Origin: Saxidomus purpurata
Lineage: Eukaryota; Mollusca; Bivalvia; Venerida; Veneridae
Assembly (NCBI GenBank): GCA_022818135.1
Contig: JAFMSR010000003.1
Span: forward strand, 30,329,962-30,393,961
Direction: 5' to 3'
DNA: 64,000 bases
Part shown: piece after piece, positions 36,125 to 48,100 of the stretch
Numbering within the stretch: position 1 is the first letter of the stretch
Layout: each line of letters opens with the position of its first letter
The notes under the pieces: model-generated
Seen by the model: the letters and a program-made list of their open reading frames with translations, nothing else
The model's database searches: none
Told to the model about the DNA's origin: nothing
Position numbers and translations under genes: made by a program

Positions 36125-36420
36125 GTCTTTTTCTACCAAGGTCATGTTTACTTTAATCGATACATGGATAAAAAGCGTAAGAGAAACAACTGTTATTTAC
36201 ATTGCACCACTAGCGGATAGGAGTTATATTACGTCTTCCGATCTCAATGGTACGTCCAGGTATCTATACAATGTATTCTTCGTATCATGTTCCGCATGAA
36301 AACTTAAATCAGTCTTTATGTACCAAGATCATGTTTATTTCAATCGATATATGTAGAGGTAGGAAAATAACTATTTTACATTACGGCATTATCGAGAAGG
36401 AGTTCTCTTTTAAAAGAACC
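36125..36420 (-). promoter_or_regulatory. Doubled conserved upstream block of copy C
   Basis: Block 1 has AAGGTCA 36138-36144 and ATCGATA 36156-36162; block 2 repeats the order with AAGATCA at about 36325 and ATCGATAT at about 36343, followed by the TTACGGCATTATCGAGAAGG word that copy B also has. The second block is a duplicate promoter region. Confidence 0.45.
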
Positions 36421-36650
36421 CCCAGAATGAAAATATCCACATCACACTGCGTAAATTTAACACAGAAATTTCAGTTCTTTTAATGCTGTTTCAAAAATTG
36501 CCATTTGGCAAACGGTTTAAAAACAAATATTTTCAATTCATTTAAATTTCTAAAAGATCTATGTTTAATTTAAATGCTATGACATTATCGTGTTTTTTTA
36601 GGTTATTTGTTCATGTATTGTGTTTTTGAAGACAGTTACAAGCTACAAGA

Positions 36651-36961
36651 GGGCCAAGGTCGCCATATATCCCTCATATGAGACATACTTATGACAATAT
36701 GTGACCAAACCCAAACTCAACCTACATTTCATCAGGACAATCATACTGAAAAAGTTTCATGAAATTACAATGAAAAATGCAACTTTTATTGCATACACAA
36801 GGTTTTTATATGATTTGATACTGTGACCTAGTTTTTGACTCCAGATGCTAAATCTAGAATTAATCAAGATAGTCATTCTGACAAAGTTTCATGAAGTTCC
36901 AGTGCTGACGACAGACGACAGACAGACGACGGACACAGGGCGACCACAATAGCTCACCTTT
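36651..36961 (-). mobile_element. Degenerate AGCTCACC-type element, minus strand
   Basis: On the minus strand it starts at a GGTGAGCTATTG word with CGTC-type short repeats and ends GACCTTGGCCCTCTTG before T, like the plus-strand copies at 60076 and 62691. Confidence 0.6.
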
Positions 36962-39479
36962 GTTATTATTGTGAAAGATATAGACAGAATAGCTTGAAAT
37001 GGAAAAGAACAATGCCGTAAAAGGAATGCGTTTTTTTGGGGGATATGAACTTAGTAAGATACTTCAATTATTCAATACAAAAACTAGTACATGACACACA
37101 TAAAATGTATCTTTCTTTGCTATCCATAATCTCACCCATTGTTGTCCTATTAAATAATATCCGTACAAGCAATATCAAGTTTTATAAAACAAACACTTAT
37201 GACGAAGATTGTAAAGTTTCCTACGTATGAAAAAATACTATAAATTTTAAAAGTAAGCTGATGTTGAACAACTTTTATGACTTATTCGTGATAAGTGCAA
37301 TTTGTTCAATTATCGGACTTGAAAAGAAACGCTTATGGATATTTAATTTGGTCTACACGCTAAGTAAATTTTCCAAAATTAAAGCTGTAAGAAACTGTAG
37401 GATCATGAGCATCAAACTGAACTATTATTGCTAGCTTTATCCATGTATATTATTACGAAAGGAAAGATGAAATGGCGTTTCAGTAGGAGGCATTGAAAAC
37501 ATTGCAGTTTGAGTTTGATTTATTAAAAGACATCTCTGTTTGATTTTTGAGATAATATTTGATTATGTCAGTCACAAAGTTAATTGTTGTACATAGCAAT
37601 AAACACAGAACTTAAATGCAACGGAACCTACTTGAAAAATATATGCCAAAGACCGCCTTTATTTACATTTCAATTTTCCTACTAACGTTTTAGTGCTGAT
37701 TGTATTTACATAACAGATTATAACATTATTAACTTTATTATATGAATTCGTAAAGTAAGTTGCAGCTGTATTTAAATGCGCGCGTTTTCCTTGAATTTTT
37801 AGGGGGTGTATCAAAACTTTCGTAACATTGATTGAACGATTTACCGAGAACTTTGGATATGAAAAACAACTCAATGATAATCTAACTTCTATCAAATGAA
37901 ATTTATATCATAACTTACGTTAGTAGATTGTAAACCTTACGTTCATGTTCAACACGGGCCTCGCATATCTATTTCACTTTCAGTTGTCATTGTTTACACA
38001 GACACTGACGGGTCATGCGAATGAAACAATGACCCTGAATAATTTCTTTAGAAACTCCTTTTTTCGCAGATCTGAATCCATCCATTCTCAACAAATGCCT
38101 TTTCCTAATTTCTCAACATAATGCCACTCGTGTTGCAGTGTGTATTTAATCTTTCTGTACCCGTGACATATTTATCTGATGACGTAACAATTTAGCGTCA
38201 CTTATCATTAGCGTATTGAGCAAGGAGGCAATTAAGGGGTGCGCTCAGCATTCACATTATAGTTCGAAATAGTTATAATCTTAAATATCTGCTGTATAGA
38301 TCTATGTGTCTGTTCTATGTGACGGAAATAAAGAAGGAAAAGGCAGGTGGTGCGTTAGAAGTTTTGTTTATTATATATATATACGTTTCCTTTTTAGAAT
38401 ATAATGTACTTTAGTCTGATTGAAATCTAACTAAAAGGGTGATTATTACCGTCATGTTTTGTACACGCCGATAATGTGCACAAATAAACTTGGTCTCAAT
38501 CACTTCTGTAAAGGTTCATTGATTTAGCGAACCAGTTGTTGCTGAGAAATAGCGCGGACAAAATATGCACAGACACATGGAAAGACAGACAGACGGACGT
38601 ACAATTTGACTCCAGTGTACCCATTAAACTTCCTTGACAGGATTATAGTTATGTAGATCTGTATCACATATAAAGATGTAATTATTTGTGAGTATTTTAC
38701 ACTGTATTTCATGTAAATATGCAAGGTCTTTCGTTTTTAAAAGTGTGAATGTGACCTTCATGTCAGCAGGATCTCACATTTTATTTGATTAACGTCGTGT
38801 CGATGCGTTGCACATATTGCAAAGTTATTGCAAGTCCTGTCACTAATGATTATGTTCAAATGCGAATACGATAATGTATTCGAAATGAAGATGGACAGAC
38901 GGACGCACAGACGCACGGTGGTTATAGTACTGTATATCCTTACGCTTTGAAGCATTAATCATTTTTCTATATTCATTGTGTATATCTTCTCCTTGCAAAA
39001 AATGACCTACATCATACGACAGGACTATCAAATGAAGAAGAACAATGTAACATAAGATTCAAGGAACAAATCAATTTACTGATAAAGTATTTTGCAGGTT
39101 TCAAATCGTATCACCATTAACATTTGCACGATCAAGACACCTTAGGCGCCTTATAGTGGAGTACTACCTTAATTTGATCAACTTCTGACATTGAAACCTG
39201 GTGCAAGATTTTTAAGGTAAAGGCAGTATTCCTTAGCAAACAGAACTTGACGTCAGAGTAAATCATTTACTGGCGAGTTGATGGCAGGGATCGCTCCCGG
39301 CAGACTACCGATTGGGGTAGGGGACGGGACCCGCACATTTTTTCATTAATTTCAGACCTATAAAATCAAACACACACATGACTTAAACATGTAGTTATAT
39401 TTTCATGTGTTATATTTTGCGTCTGTTTTCATGAAAATTATGTCGATGTTTCAGAAAGAAACGTTTTAAATATGAAATA
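36962..39479. other. Intergenic DNA between propeller copies C and D
   Basis: No exon is supported. Fragments with GACAGACGGACG short repeats at 38580 and 38890 look like minus-strand ends of other repeat elements. 39480-40131 is a duplicate of the 3' flank of copy C (34470-34760). Confidence 0.5.
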
Positions 39480-40131
39480 CTAAAACCACTACAATTCACA
39501 AAAGCAAACATAGATAGAGACATAGGAAACTGAAGTTAATAGATACAAAATCTTTGCACAATATATTTGCTATGGCAAATATTATTATCTTTGCCAAAAT
39601 GTTACATACCACTAGAAATACAATGTACAAAGGGACATACCCTACATCTAGACGATTATATTCTGGAAACATAGATTATGTATCAAATGAACGTAAAATG
39701 ATAAATTTATACAATTTCAAAGACGAACCTATGGCGAAAATACCTCATTTTACCACAAAACTTTATCAATTTGGAAGCCTTCGGTTATAAATCGCATCCA
39801 CTCATTACTTGTACAACAACAACTCTACATAGATTATTGAATGGTTTACGGTACTGCAGCATATTTTAAACCGCTGATTTTATCTGCATATCTGAAACTT
39901 TTAGGTTAAGTTATATTACTTCCAAAGATTATATAATTTATTTTTTGGAGGTTATTTAGTTTGGCATCAGTTATAGGGTATGTCCCTTAAACAAACGTTT
40001 TTTGTTTTGCAAAAACGCATCAAGCTCGTTGGTGCAAACATACATGTAGTGGAAAATCCTAAACAGGCAACTCATACAAAAGCTTGTGTTGATTTACATG
40101 TAAAAGTGATTACTTGTAATCATATAAAAAC

Positions 40132-40826
40132 CTATTTGAAACAGTACACAGAGATCTCATCGCAAGTGTATCCTGCCACGAAAAGTTTTGATTTCTGACG
40201 ATCAAAACACAAGCCAGCTGTCATTGGAATACAAATCCTTGACGGTACAATTTCTCCAAGATATTGTCCATCAGAGGAAATTTGCACAACGTTGTCGGAG
40301 GAATACCCAGAAACAAACACGTTACCAAGTCCATCTGTATCAACCCCAAATGCAGCAATGGGTGGATCTTTCCATTTCCAGATAACCTCGCCGTTTCTAT
40401 CCATTTTAATCACTCCTTCATCCCTGTCAGTAACATATATTGCATTCCCGTCGTCACTTCCTGTAATAAAGCGGTTCCAGGAAAAAATGTTCTGGCCATC
40501 AACTCTCTTCAAAATGGTCCCGTCCATGTCATACACAAACAGATTCCTATTATCACCACAATTAATATAGATTTTGTTAGAAATAACACAGACACCCAAA
40601 CAGGTGTGATTCATCTTAAGTGTACGTGTCGGCACAAGCTTGTTCAGGGTAGAAACAAATTGCAGGCTTTTGTCAGACAGTGCAACAACAGCCTCTGTTC
40701 CATTGATTTTACAGACAGAAACTGCAGTGGATTTCAATTCTAAGGTATTTCGTATTTCGTACGTGTCGCCATTTATTTGTTTCAATACTGGATTTTTGTA
40801 ATCAGCTATCAGTATATCACCAGAGT
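40132..40826 (-). CDS. Beta-propeller (NHL-like) protein, copy D, cut by the assembly gap
   Basis: Exon 2 of a fourth copy, open from the TAG at 40134-40132 to the gap edge, coding 231 residues with all later blades (IYINCGDNRNLFVYDMDG, AIYVTDRDEGVIKMDRNG, NVFVSGYSSDNVVQISSDG, LFVAGYTCDEISVYCFK). The amino end and exon 1 should lie in or beyond the gap. It differs more from B and C than they do from each other. No lesion is visible in the part present. Confidence 0.8.
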
Positions 40827-41326
40827 NNNNNNNNNNNNNNNNNNNNNNNNNNNNNNNNNNNNNNNNNNNNNNNNNNNNNNNNNNNNNNNNNNNNNNNNNN
40901 NNNNNNNNNNNNNNNNNNNNNNNNNNNNNNNNNNNNNNNNNNNNNNNNNNNNNNNNNNNNNNNNNNNNNNNNNNNNNNNNNNNNNNNNNNNNNNNNNNNN
41001 NNNNNNNNNNNNNNNNNNNNNNNNNNNNNNNNNNNNNNNNNNNNNNNNNNNNNNNNNNNNNNNNNNNNNNNNNNNNNNNNNNNNNNNNNNNNNNNNNNNN
41101 NNNNNNNNNNNNNNNNNNNNNNNNNNNNNNNNNNNNNNNNNNNNNNNNNNNNNNNNNNNNNNNNNNNNNNNNNNNNNNNNNNNNNNNNNNNNNNNNNNNN
41201 NNNNNNNNNNNNNNNNNNNNNNNNNNNNNNNNNNNNNNNNNNNNNNNNNNNNNNNNNNNNNNNNNNNNNNNNNNNNNNNNNNNNNNNNNNNNNNNNNNNN
41301 NNNNNNNNNNNNNNNNNNNNNNNNNN
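40827..41326. other. Assembly gap of exactly 500 N
   Basis: A run of 500 N, most likely a fixed-size placeholder. It hides the 5' part of copy D; the two-exon model of B and C needs about 550 bp here, and no exon 1 is seen after the gap. Confidence 0.98.
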
Positions 41327-42282
41327 GTGTAAATAATTGTATGAACAAAGGAAACAGAATCTCGGGTTTTGTCAGAAGATCATTTTTACATATTAATTAA
41401 GGATGGGAACGAATTTTCATATTCTTTCCAAATATTCGAATGCAAATTTCATGTTCAAATATTTGCATATTTGCATATTTGATTGTTTTTAAAACATCAG
41501 TTTCATTCAAGATTTATAATTAATCAATAGTAATAAACCCTTCAGGTTATACATTCCTTCAGGTTATATATACATGCTTTATAGGGACTTGTTTTCAATT
41601 AGATTAATCATGTATAGCCTAATTTTGGTCGATCAGTATTTTGGGGATCAAAATATCGAGTACTCGAAAAAAGGTCATTATATAACATGTTTGAAATATA
41701 GCAGTACATACCAGAGTATGTAAGTTCTATATTACAGAGAGTACTTTTCACGGTTTTGTCATCACTACACTGCTTTAAATATTTCCAAGAAGACGATTTC
41801 GATGGAGTCATATTTCAAGTTTGACTTGTAGGTTGATAGGCACTTAGTGTACAGATTACTGAGATATTCAGAAAAGAGACATATTCTATATATACGATTT
41901 AGGAAAAATGAGTTACATTTCTTCAATTTTTTTCTGGTAAGCCGTATTAATTATCTTTTCTCGGCACACCTCTGCTTACAAGACCCGCATTTACAGTTTA
42001 TCGAACAAACGCAAAGGCGACATAGTGTAATTGCTATTATGCACTTAATTTTAAATTCTAAACAAACTGCGAAAACAACAACCCAATATCTTACGTTTAT
42101 ATTGTTTTGTTAAGATCATAAGCGGCACCGAATCATAACAATACCTGCACAGGGGATTGGATGTAAACGATGTATCTCGGGGCTATAAACAAGAATTTGA
42201 TGTAGTTCTGCTCAAAATGGCGGAAATTAAATGGGTTTTTTTGGGAGACGGATAAAAAATAAACCTTTCCTTACCAATTTTT

Positions 42283-44514
42283 ATGCCCCCAAAGGGTGGC
42301 ATATTAAAATCGCACCGTCCGTCTGTCTGTCCGTCCGTCCGTCTGTCCGTCCGTCTGTCCGTCCATCCCCACTTACAAATTCCTTTCCGGACTGTAACTC
42401 TGTCATGCATTGAAGGATTTTAAAATAACTTGGCACACATGTCTAGCACATCAAGACGACGTGTCGCGTGCTTGACTCACATCCCTTCCTCAAAGGTCAA
42501 GGTCACACTTGGAGTATGAAGGTTATAGAATCCTTTATATATGCACACTTTCGTGTTCGGACTGTAACTTTGTCATGCATCGAAGGATTTTAAAATAACT
42601 TGACACAAATGTCAAGCACATCAAGACGACGTGTCGCGTATAAGACTCACGTCCCTAGCTCAAAGGTCAAGGTCAAACTTAGAGTTTGAAGGTAATGGAT
42701 TCCTCTATATATGCATATATGCACACATTCGTGTCCGGACTGTAACTTTGTCATGCATTGAAGGATTTTAAAATAACTTAGCACAAATGTCTAGCACATC
42801 AAGACGACATGTCGCGTGCAAGACCCATGTCCTTAGCTCAAAGGTCAAGGTCATACTTAGAGTTTGAAGGTAATGGATTCCTGTATATATGCACACATTC
42901 GTGTCCGGACTGTAACTTTGTCATGCATTGAAGGATTTTTAGCTCGACTTTTCTATGAAAAGGGGAGCTATCCTACTCGCCCCGGCGTCGGCGTCGGTGT
43001 CGGCGTCAGCGTTGGCGTCACACCTTGGTTAAGTTTTTCGTTCCACCCCACTTTATTTCAGAAGGATTAGAGGTATGGCTTTAAAATTTACCATACTTGT
43101 TTACCATCATAACCTCCATCTACAGACAAGAGTACATAACTCTGTCAAGGTTTTTGACAGAATTATGGCCCTTTTTTACTTAGAAAGTGTATTGAGCTTG
43201 GTTAAGTTTTTCGTACCACCTCACTTTATTTCAAAACCATTGGAGGTATTGCTTTGAAACTAACCATACTTGTTTACCATCACGACCTTCATCAACAGAC
43301 AAGAGGACATAACTCTGTCAAGGTTTTTGACAGAATTATGCCCCTTTTTGACTTAGAAAATACATTGAATATGGGTAAAATCCACTTATTGCCTTAACCC
43401 TTTGAGATATTGCTTTGAAACTTTTAATGCTATTTCACATCATTACCCCCATCTGCAGGCAAGAGAAGGTAACTCTGTCAGGGATTTGTTTTAAAAATTA
43501 AGACCTTTTGTCGACTTAGAATCTTGGTTAAGTTTTTCGTACCAGTCCACTTTTTGACTGAACTGTTTGAGATATTAATTTGAAAGTTGGAATACTTGCA
43601 TATGTTTACCATCATGATTCCCAAACATGGGCAGGAGAAGGTAATTCTGTCAAGGATTTTATATGAATTATGGCCCTTTTTGACTTAGAAACTCAGTTAA
43701 AATTTTCATTCTTGTCCACTTGTTAACTTAACCATTTGAGATATTACTTTGAAAGTTGGAGTACTTATGTACCATCGTAAGACCTATCTGTAAGCAAAAG
43801 AAAATAACTCTGTGAAAAATTTTCTTGATTTGTACTTAGAAATTCCTAGTTAAAGTCTTGTGTGCCCTTAACTGTCAAAGTTTTGTTTTATTGGCAAGCA
43901 CTAAAAAAGTCGAGCACGCTGTCCTACTGACAGCTCTTGTAAAATAACTTGGCACAAATGTCTAGCACATCAAGACCCACGTCCCAAGCTCAAAGGTCAA
44001 GGTCTAACTTAGAGTTTGAAGGTAATGGATTCCTCTATAAATGCACACATTCATGTCCGGACTGTAACTTTGTCATGCATGGAAGGATTTTTAAATAACT
44101 TGGCACAAATGTCTAGCACATCAAGACGACGTGTCGCGTGCAAGACCCTTGTCCCTAGCTCAAAGTTCAAGGTCAAACTTAGAGTTTGAAGGTAATGGAT
44201 TCCTCTATATATGCATATATGCACACATTCATGTCCGGACTGTAACTTTGTCATGCATTGAAGGATTTTAAAATAATTTAGCACAAATGTCTAGCACATC
44301 AAGACGACGTGTCGCGTGCAAGACCCACATCCCTACCTCAAAGGTCAAGGTCACACTTAGTGTTTAAAGTAATGGAATACTGTATGCATGGTTGCTCTGT
44401 CATGCATGGAAGGATTTTAAAATTATATAGCACATTTATTGAGCACATGGAGAGGACACAGACTGTGAGGCACCTCTTTCGGGGGCATTCGTCACTTGTG
44501 AGGGACAGCTCTTG
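42283..44514 (+). mobile_element. ATGCCCCC-family element with tandem core
   Basis: Starts with hairpin ATGCCCCC-AAAG-GGTGGCAT, then CCGTCTGT short repeats, then monomers of about 180 bp (TGTCCGGACTGTAACTTTGT ... AAGACGACGTGTCGCGTG ... CAAAGGTCAAGGTCA). Near the 3' end lies the inverted arm CTTTCGGGGGCAT, a hairpin (GTCACTTGTGAGGGAC) and the end AGCTCTTG. The base before is T and the base after is T. An AGCTCGAC element (42941-43939) is inserted in the third or fourth monomer. Confidence 0.85.
42941..43939 (+). mobile_element. AGCTCGAC-family element nested in the ATGCCCCC element
   Basis: Starts AGCTCGACTTTTC-TAT-GAAAAGGGGAGCT (hairpin), followed by GCGTCG short repeats, then monomers of about 140-190 bp (CTTGGTTAAGTTTTTCGTAC, TTTGAGATATT, TTACCATCAT, GTAACTCTGTCAAGG). 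It ends with the inverted arm AAAAAGTCGAGC, hairpin GCTGTC-CTACT-GACAGC and TCTTG. The split host words (AAGGATTTT | AAAATAACTTGG) show an insertion at T/T or TA. Confidence 0.9.
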
Positions 44515-45019
44515 TCTTATCCGTCTCCCAAAAAAAAACATTAAATTTCAGCCATTTTGAGCAGAACTACATTAAATTCTTGCTTAAAGCCCCAAGATAC
44601 ATCGTTTACATCCGACCCACTGCTGCATGTCAAACTGTCAACTCGTATATTGCATTTAGGGGCCTACCTAGTGGATTAAACAATAGAATTTTCGCACAGC
44701 ACCTGGTGTGTTTTGATAACGATTCCGAATTAGAATAATGGCAAGTTAAGGTTGTTAGTTGGAGGAACCAAAAAGCGATAATTTATTATTTTAAATTGTT
44801 TTATGTATGATGCGATTTTTGCCCAAAAAATTATAAAAAAATGTTGAGTACTCGAATACAGTTTTGCTTATTGACGTTCGAGTGAGTACTAGAATACTCC
44901 AGTACTCGTTGCCATCCCTACTAAAAAGGACAACAATTAAATTTTCATTCTGATAATTGTCTGATTTTGAGCTTTAGAAATTTTGCCCCAAAAATAGACA
45001 AAATCTGTTCATTACTGTT

Positions 45020-45090
45020 TACGAGCCAATCGAGAAACACGACAGACACCTTAACCACTACACCACTGCGAAAGTTTGTCTCACCAATTT
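45020..45090 (-). repeat. Possible tRNA-derived SINE fragment before the RING gene
   Basis: The minus strand shows CAGTGGTGTAGTGGTTAAGG, very like the A-box region of tRNA SINEs, and about 20 bp on TTTCTCGATTGGC, a weak B box. No tail is visible. Confidence 0.4.
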
Positions 45091-45176
45091 CTAGTTCATG
45101 CTCCAATCAGGGTCACAAGGGGTCAAAAGCTAGGTCAAATCAAAGGTTGAGCAATATTTCTATTATTTTTCAGATA

Positions 45177-48100
45177 ATGGAACTGGAACTGCCCTGCTGG
45201 TTTACTGTCAATATTCCACAGGGTGCACCAAGGTTAACATCTCTTCAGAGGATAACAACATTATCAGAGAAAAGCAAAAATAACCCAAAAATACTTGTTC
45301 ATTTTGAGAATGACAGAGCTTGTTTTAGATTTGTAAATGAACAGATGTGTTGCAGTTTGATCGAAGCAAGAGAATGTAAGATTAATACACATCATAAAGA
45401 CACATATATTGTACAGTATGGAAAAGATGTGAAATACTGTAAATTTGATGAAGAATTGTTTGAACATTTCTTTCCTGAAAGAAGATGGAGAAGGTTAGCG
45501 TATACAGGTTTACTGAGTAATGATAAAAATAAATGGGAAAATGATGCAATAATCTACCAAAGAAGTGAAGTAAATTTTGAAAAAGATTTAAAAAATGATG
45601 AGAGAAATAGTGAAACAATTGGTACAAAGACAAGTGAAAGCCAGTTTGAATATACCCTTAAAGTAAAAGAAAAGTTTAAAGAACAAGCAAATGAAGCATC
45701 TGCCTTTGGAAGGCCAGCAACAAATGCACAGCCATGTAAAGAAAAGTGTACCAGTAATTCAGTTTCAGTCTTGCAGGAGAAACTAAAATCAGTAAATTAC
45801 CCATTAAAATTTGGTTATGCAATACCATTACCAAATGAAGGAATGGATGTATTACAAGGAGTTCATTCAGTGTGCAGTGAAGATGTATGCCCTGAACATG
45901 ATGGAGTCTTACATAAGATAGACCATTGTTCTGAAGATTTAAACTCCCCATCAGATGGTACAGAGATGAGAAGAAAAACAATGAAACAGTTCACCAGAAA
46001 GACTAAAGGTACTTTTAAAAAGAAATCAAGAAAATGTCCAAGAAGGAGAAAAAGAACAAAGCTTTTTCAAAATAAAAGATGGTATAAAAGTAAGCAGATA
46101 AGATTACGGAAACTGCAAAAGAAGAAATCTGCATTGAAGTATACATCAAAAGGTTGTGCTGAAATCAGGCTGAAAGATCAAGAAGTAGTTAAAAGATGTC
46201 AAAAGAAAGCCTTTAGAATAAAGAAATGGTCTTGGAATACAGATGACAACTTCAAAAAAAAATACATGCTTGATGAAGATGCACTTACTTTGTTCAAAGA
46301 AACTAGTAATAAGTACAACAAAGAAATGATTAAGATGTTGAGAGAGCTCACTGATCTTCCATGTCATGAAAGAACTTGGAAAGTAAATGCTTATGTGTAT
46401 CCATCCAGGAGAGGGAAATCAGGTGAATCTTCTCACGGAGGAAATCAACAGGACCATACCGATAGTTCACAGGCTGCAGAAGGTATCCCGGACCAGTATC
46501 CGACTCAAGAATCAGATGCAGCAACTGGAAGTCTCAACCTTCCACCTTCAGAACTAGTCCAGACATCTTTAGGATCGATATTTCAGACATACACTAGTAA
46601 CACTCCTGTCCCAACAACAAATTTAATGCCGTCAATAGATGCTGAAAGAGGTCTTGTTAGTAGGATTCGTGGACAGTTGCCAGAAAGTCGCTTCAGCCAA
46701 CCTCAGCAGCCACCCAGACACCCACAGTATGCAGACCAGCCATCTAGACATCGTTTACATTCTAACTGGCCAACAACAAATGGACAAGGTCCTTCAAGTG
46801 CAGCTAATAATTATGGTAGGTGTTTTACATAGCCTTTGACTGTGACTACATGTACCTGGACTACCTGCTTTATATTTAAAATTGATTTCTTTTCTTAAGA
46901 AAAATCAGCTTTTATGTTAGACTGTGTTCTTGAAAACTTCTTTAAACTATACCAAGACAGCTGCTGGTCTTAAATTTAAGAAACCAGTCCAAAATGTTTG
47001 CTTCAAATTCTATTTGAATTAAGGAATCTATTAAAATTTAGGTTGGAAATACATAGGTGGAACAAGTAAATGACTAGCAAGAAGTTTAAGGTAATGAGAT
47101 TCCACTATAAGTGAAAAAGAACTCCGTTGAATTTTCTAACAGTTTTTTTTCATATGCAGGTAATGATGACTTGCCTACGCCAGATTTGATACTACCAGGA
47201 CAAAGGGAAGGACAGGAAAGAAGAGAGGATTTCAACTGTGTACATGCGAATTGTACCATTTGTTTAGGTATACTGTTTGATTAATGCACATACCTATTTA
47301 CACATGGATTGGCATTTTCCCAAAATCGATAAAATGGTAACATAATGAGAAGTTTCCTGTATAGCATACCTTGTGTGTGCCTGATGTTTATAAGAAATTT
47401 TTGTAGGCGTTGACGTCACAACTTTGGTTAAAATTTTCCATACCACTCCGCTTCTTAGCTCACCTGGCTTTGCCAAGGTGAGCTTTTAAGATGGATGATT
47501 GTCTGTCGTCCGTCAACAATTTGCTTCAAACGACATCTCCTCTGAAACCACTGGGCCAATGTTGATGAAACTTGGCAGGGATGTTCCTTGCATAAAGCTA
47601 TACCAAAAGTGTTAAAAGAATTCCATTCCATGCAGAACTCTGGTTGCTATGGCAAAAAATAGGAAAAACTTTAAAAATCTTCTTCTCTGAATCCACAAGG
47701 CCTAGAGCTAAGATGTTTAGCATGTAGCATTGTCTAGTGGACCTCTACCAAGATTGTTCAAATTATGACTTATTTCCAAAGTCTGGTTTAATATAAAGAT
47801 ACATAAGCTCAAAAACAGAGCTTCTGATAATTGTCATGGAACCCATCTTTGTTAAAAGATATAACTTGATTTTAATTCATATTACTTGAGCATGATTTTG
47901 TGCTGAGCATGAGATTGTGCTAAAGAAACTTTTATAAGCACGAGGCCAGGCAAGTGCATTTGTACTCAGGTGAGCGATACATACCCCTCTTGTTACTTAA
48001 CCATTTGAGATATTACTTTGAAAGGTGGAATATTTGTTAACCATCATAACTCCTACATGTAGGCAAAAGAAGGTAACTCTGTCAAGGATTTCTTTTATCT

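Larger units (their letters stand above)
42155..44617. mobile_element. Foldback element with ~100-bp inverted arms
   Basis: The arms 42155-42253 and 44516-44617 are inverted repeats with few differences (GATGTAAACGATGTATC, TGTAGTTCTGCTCAAAATGG, GGGAGACGGATAA). The DNA between them is the ATGCCCCC element at 42283-44514. Confidence 0.82.
41399..44920. mobile_element. Possible hAT-like element with GGATGG-AACGA termini, holding nested elements
   Basis: The left end AAGGATGGGAACGAA and the right end, in reverse complement TAGGGATGGCAACGAG, are short inverted repeats, both followed inward by ATTCGAA or TACTCGA-type words. This is a common terminus of non-autonomous hAT-like elements. No 8-bp target duplication is visible, so the pairing is tentative. 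Confidence 0.4.

Noticed and set aside
39118..39340. tRNA-like or SINE sequence around GGCGCCTTATAGTGGAG and GGGATCGCTCCCGG
   Set aside because: No A-box and B-box pair at proper spacing and no cloverleaf could be drawn.
40777..41400. Open frames of 207 and 179 codons across the gap
   Set aside because: They consist of N codons.
44967..45176. Extended N-terminus of the RING protein from the ATG at 44967
   Set aside because: A splice acceptor lies just before the ATG at 45177, and the upstream part overlaps a SINE-like sequence and has no protein-like character.
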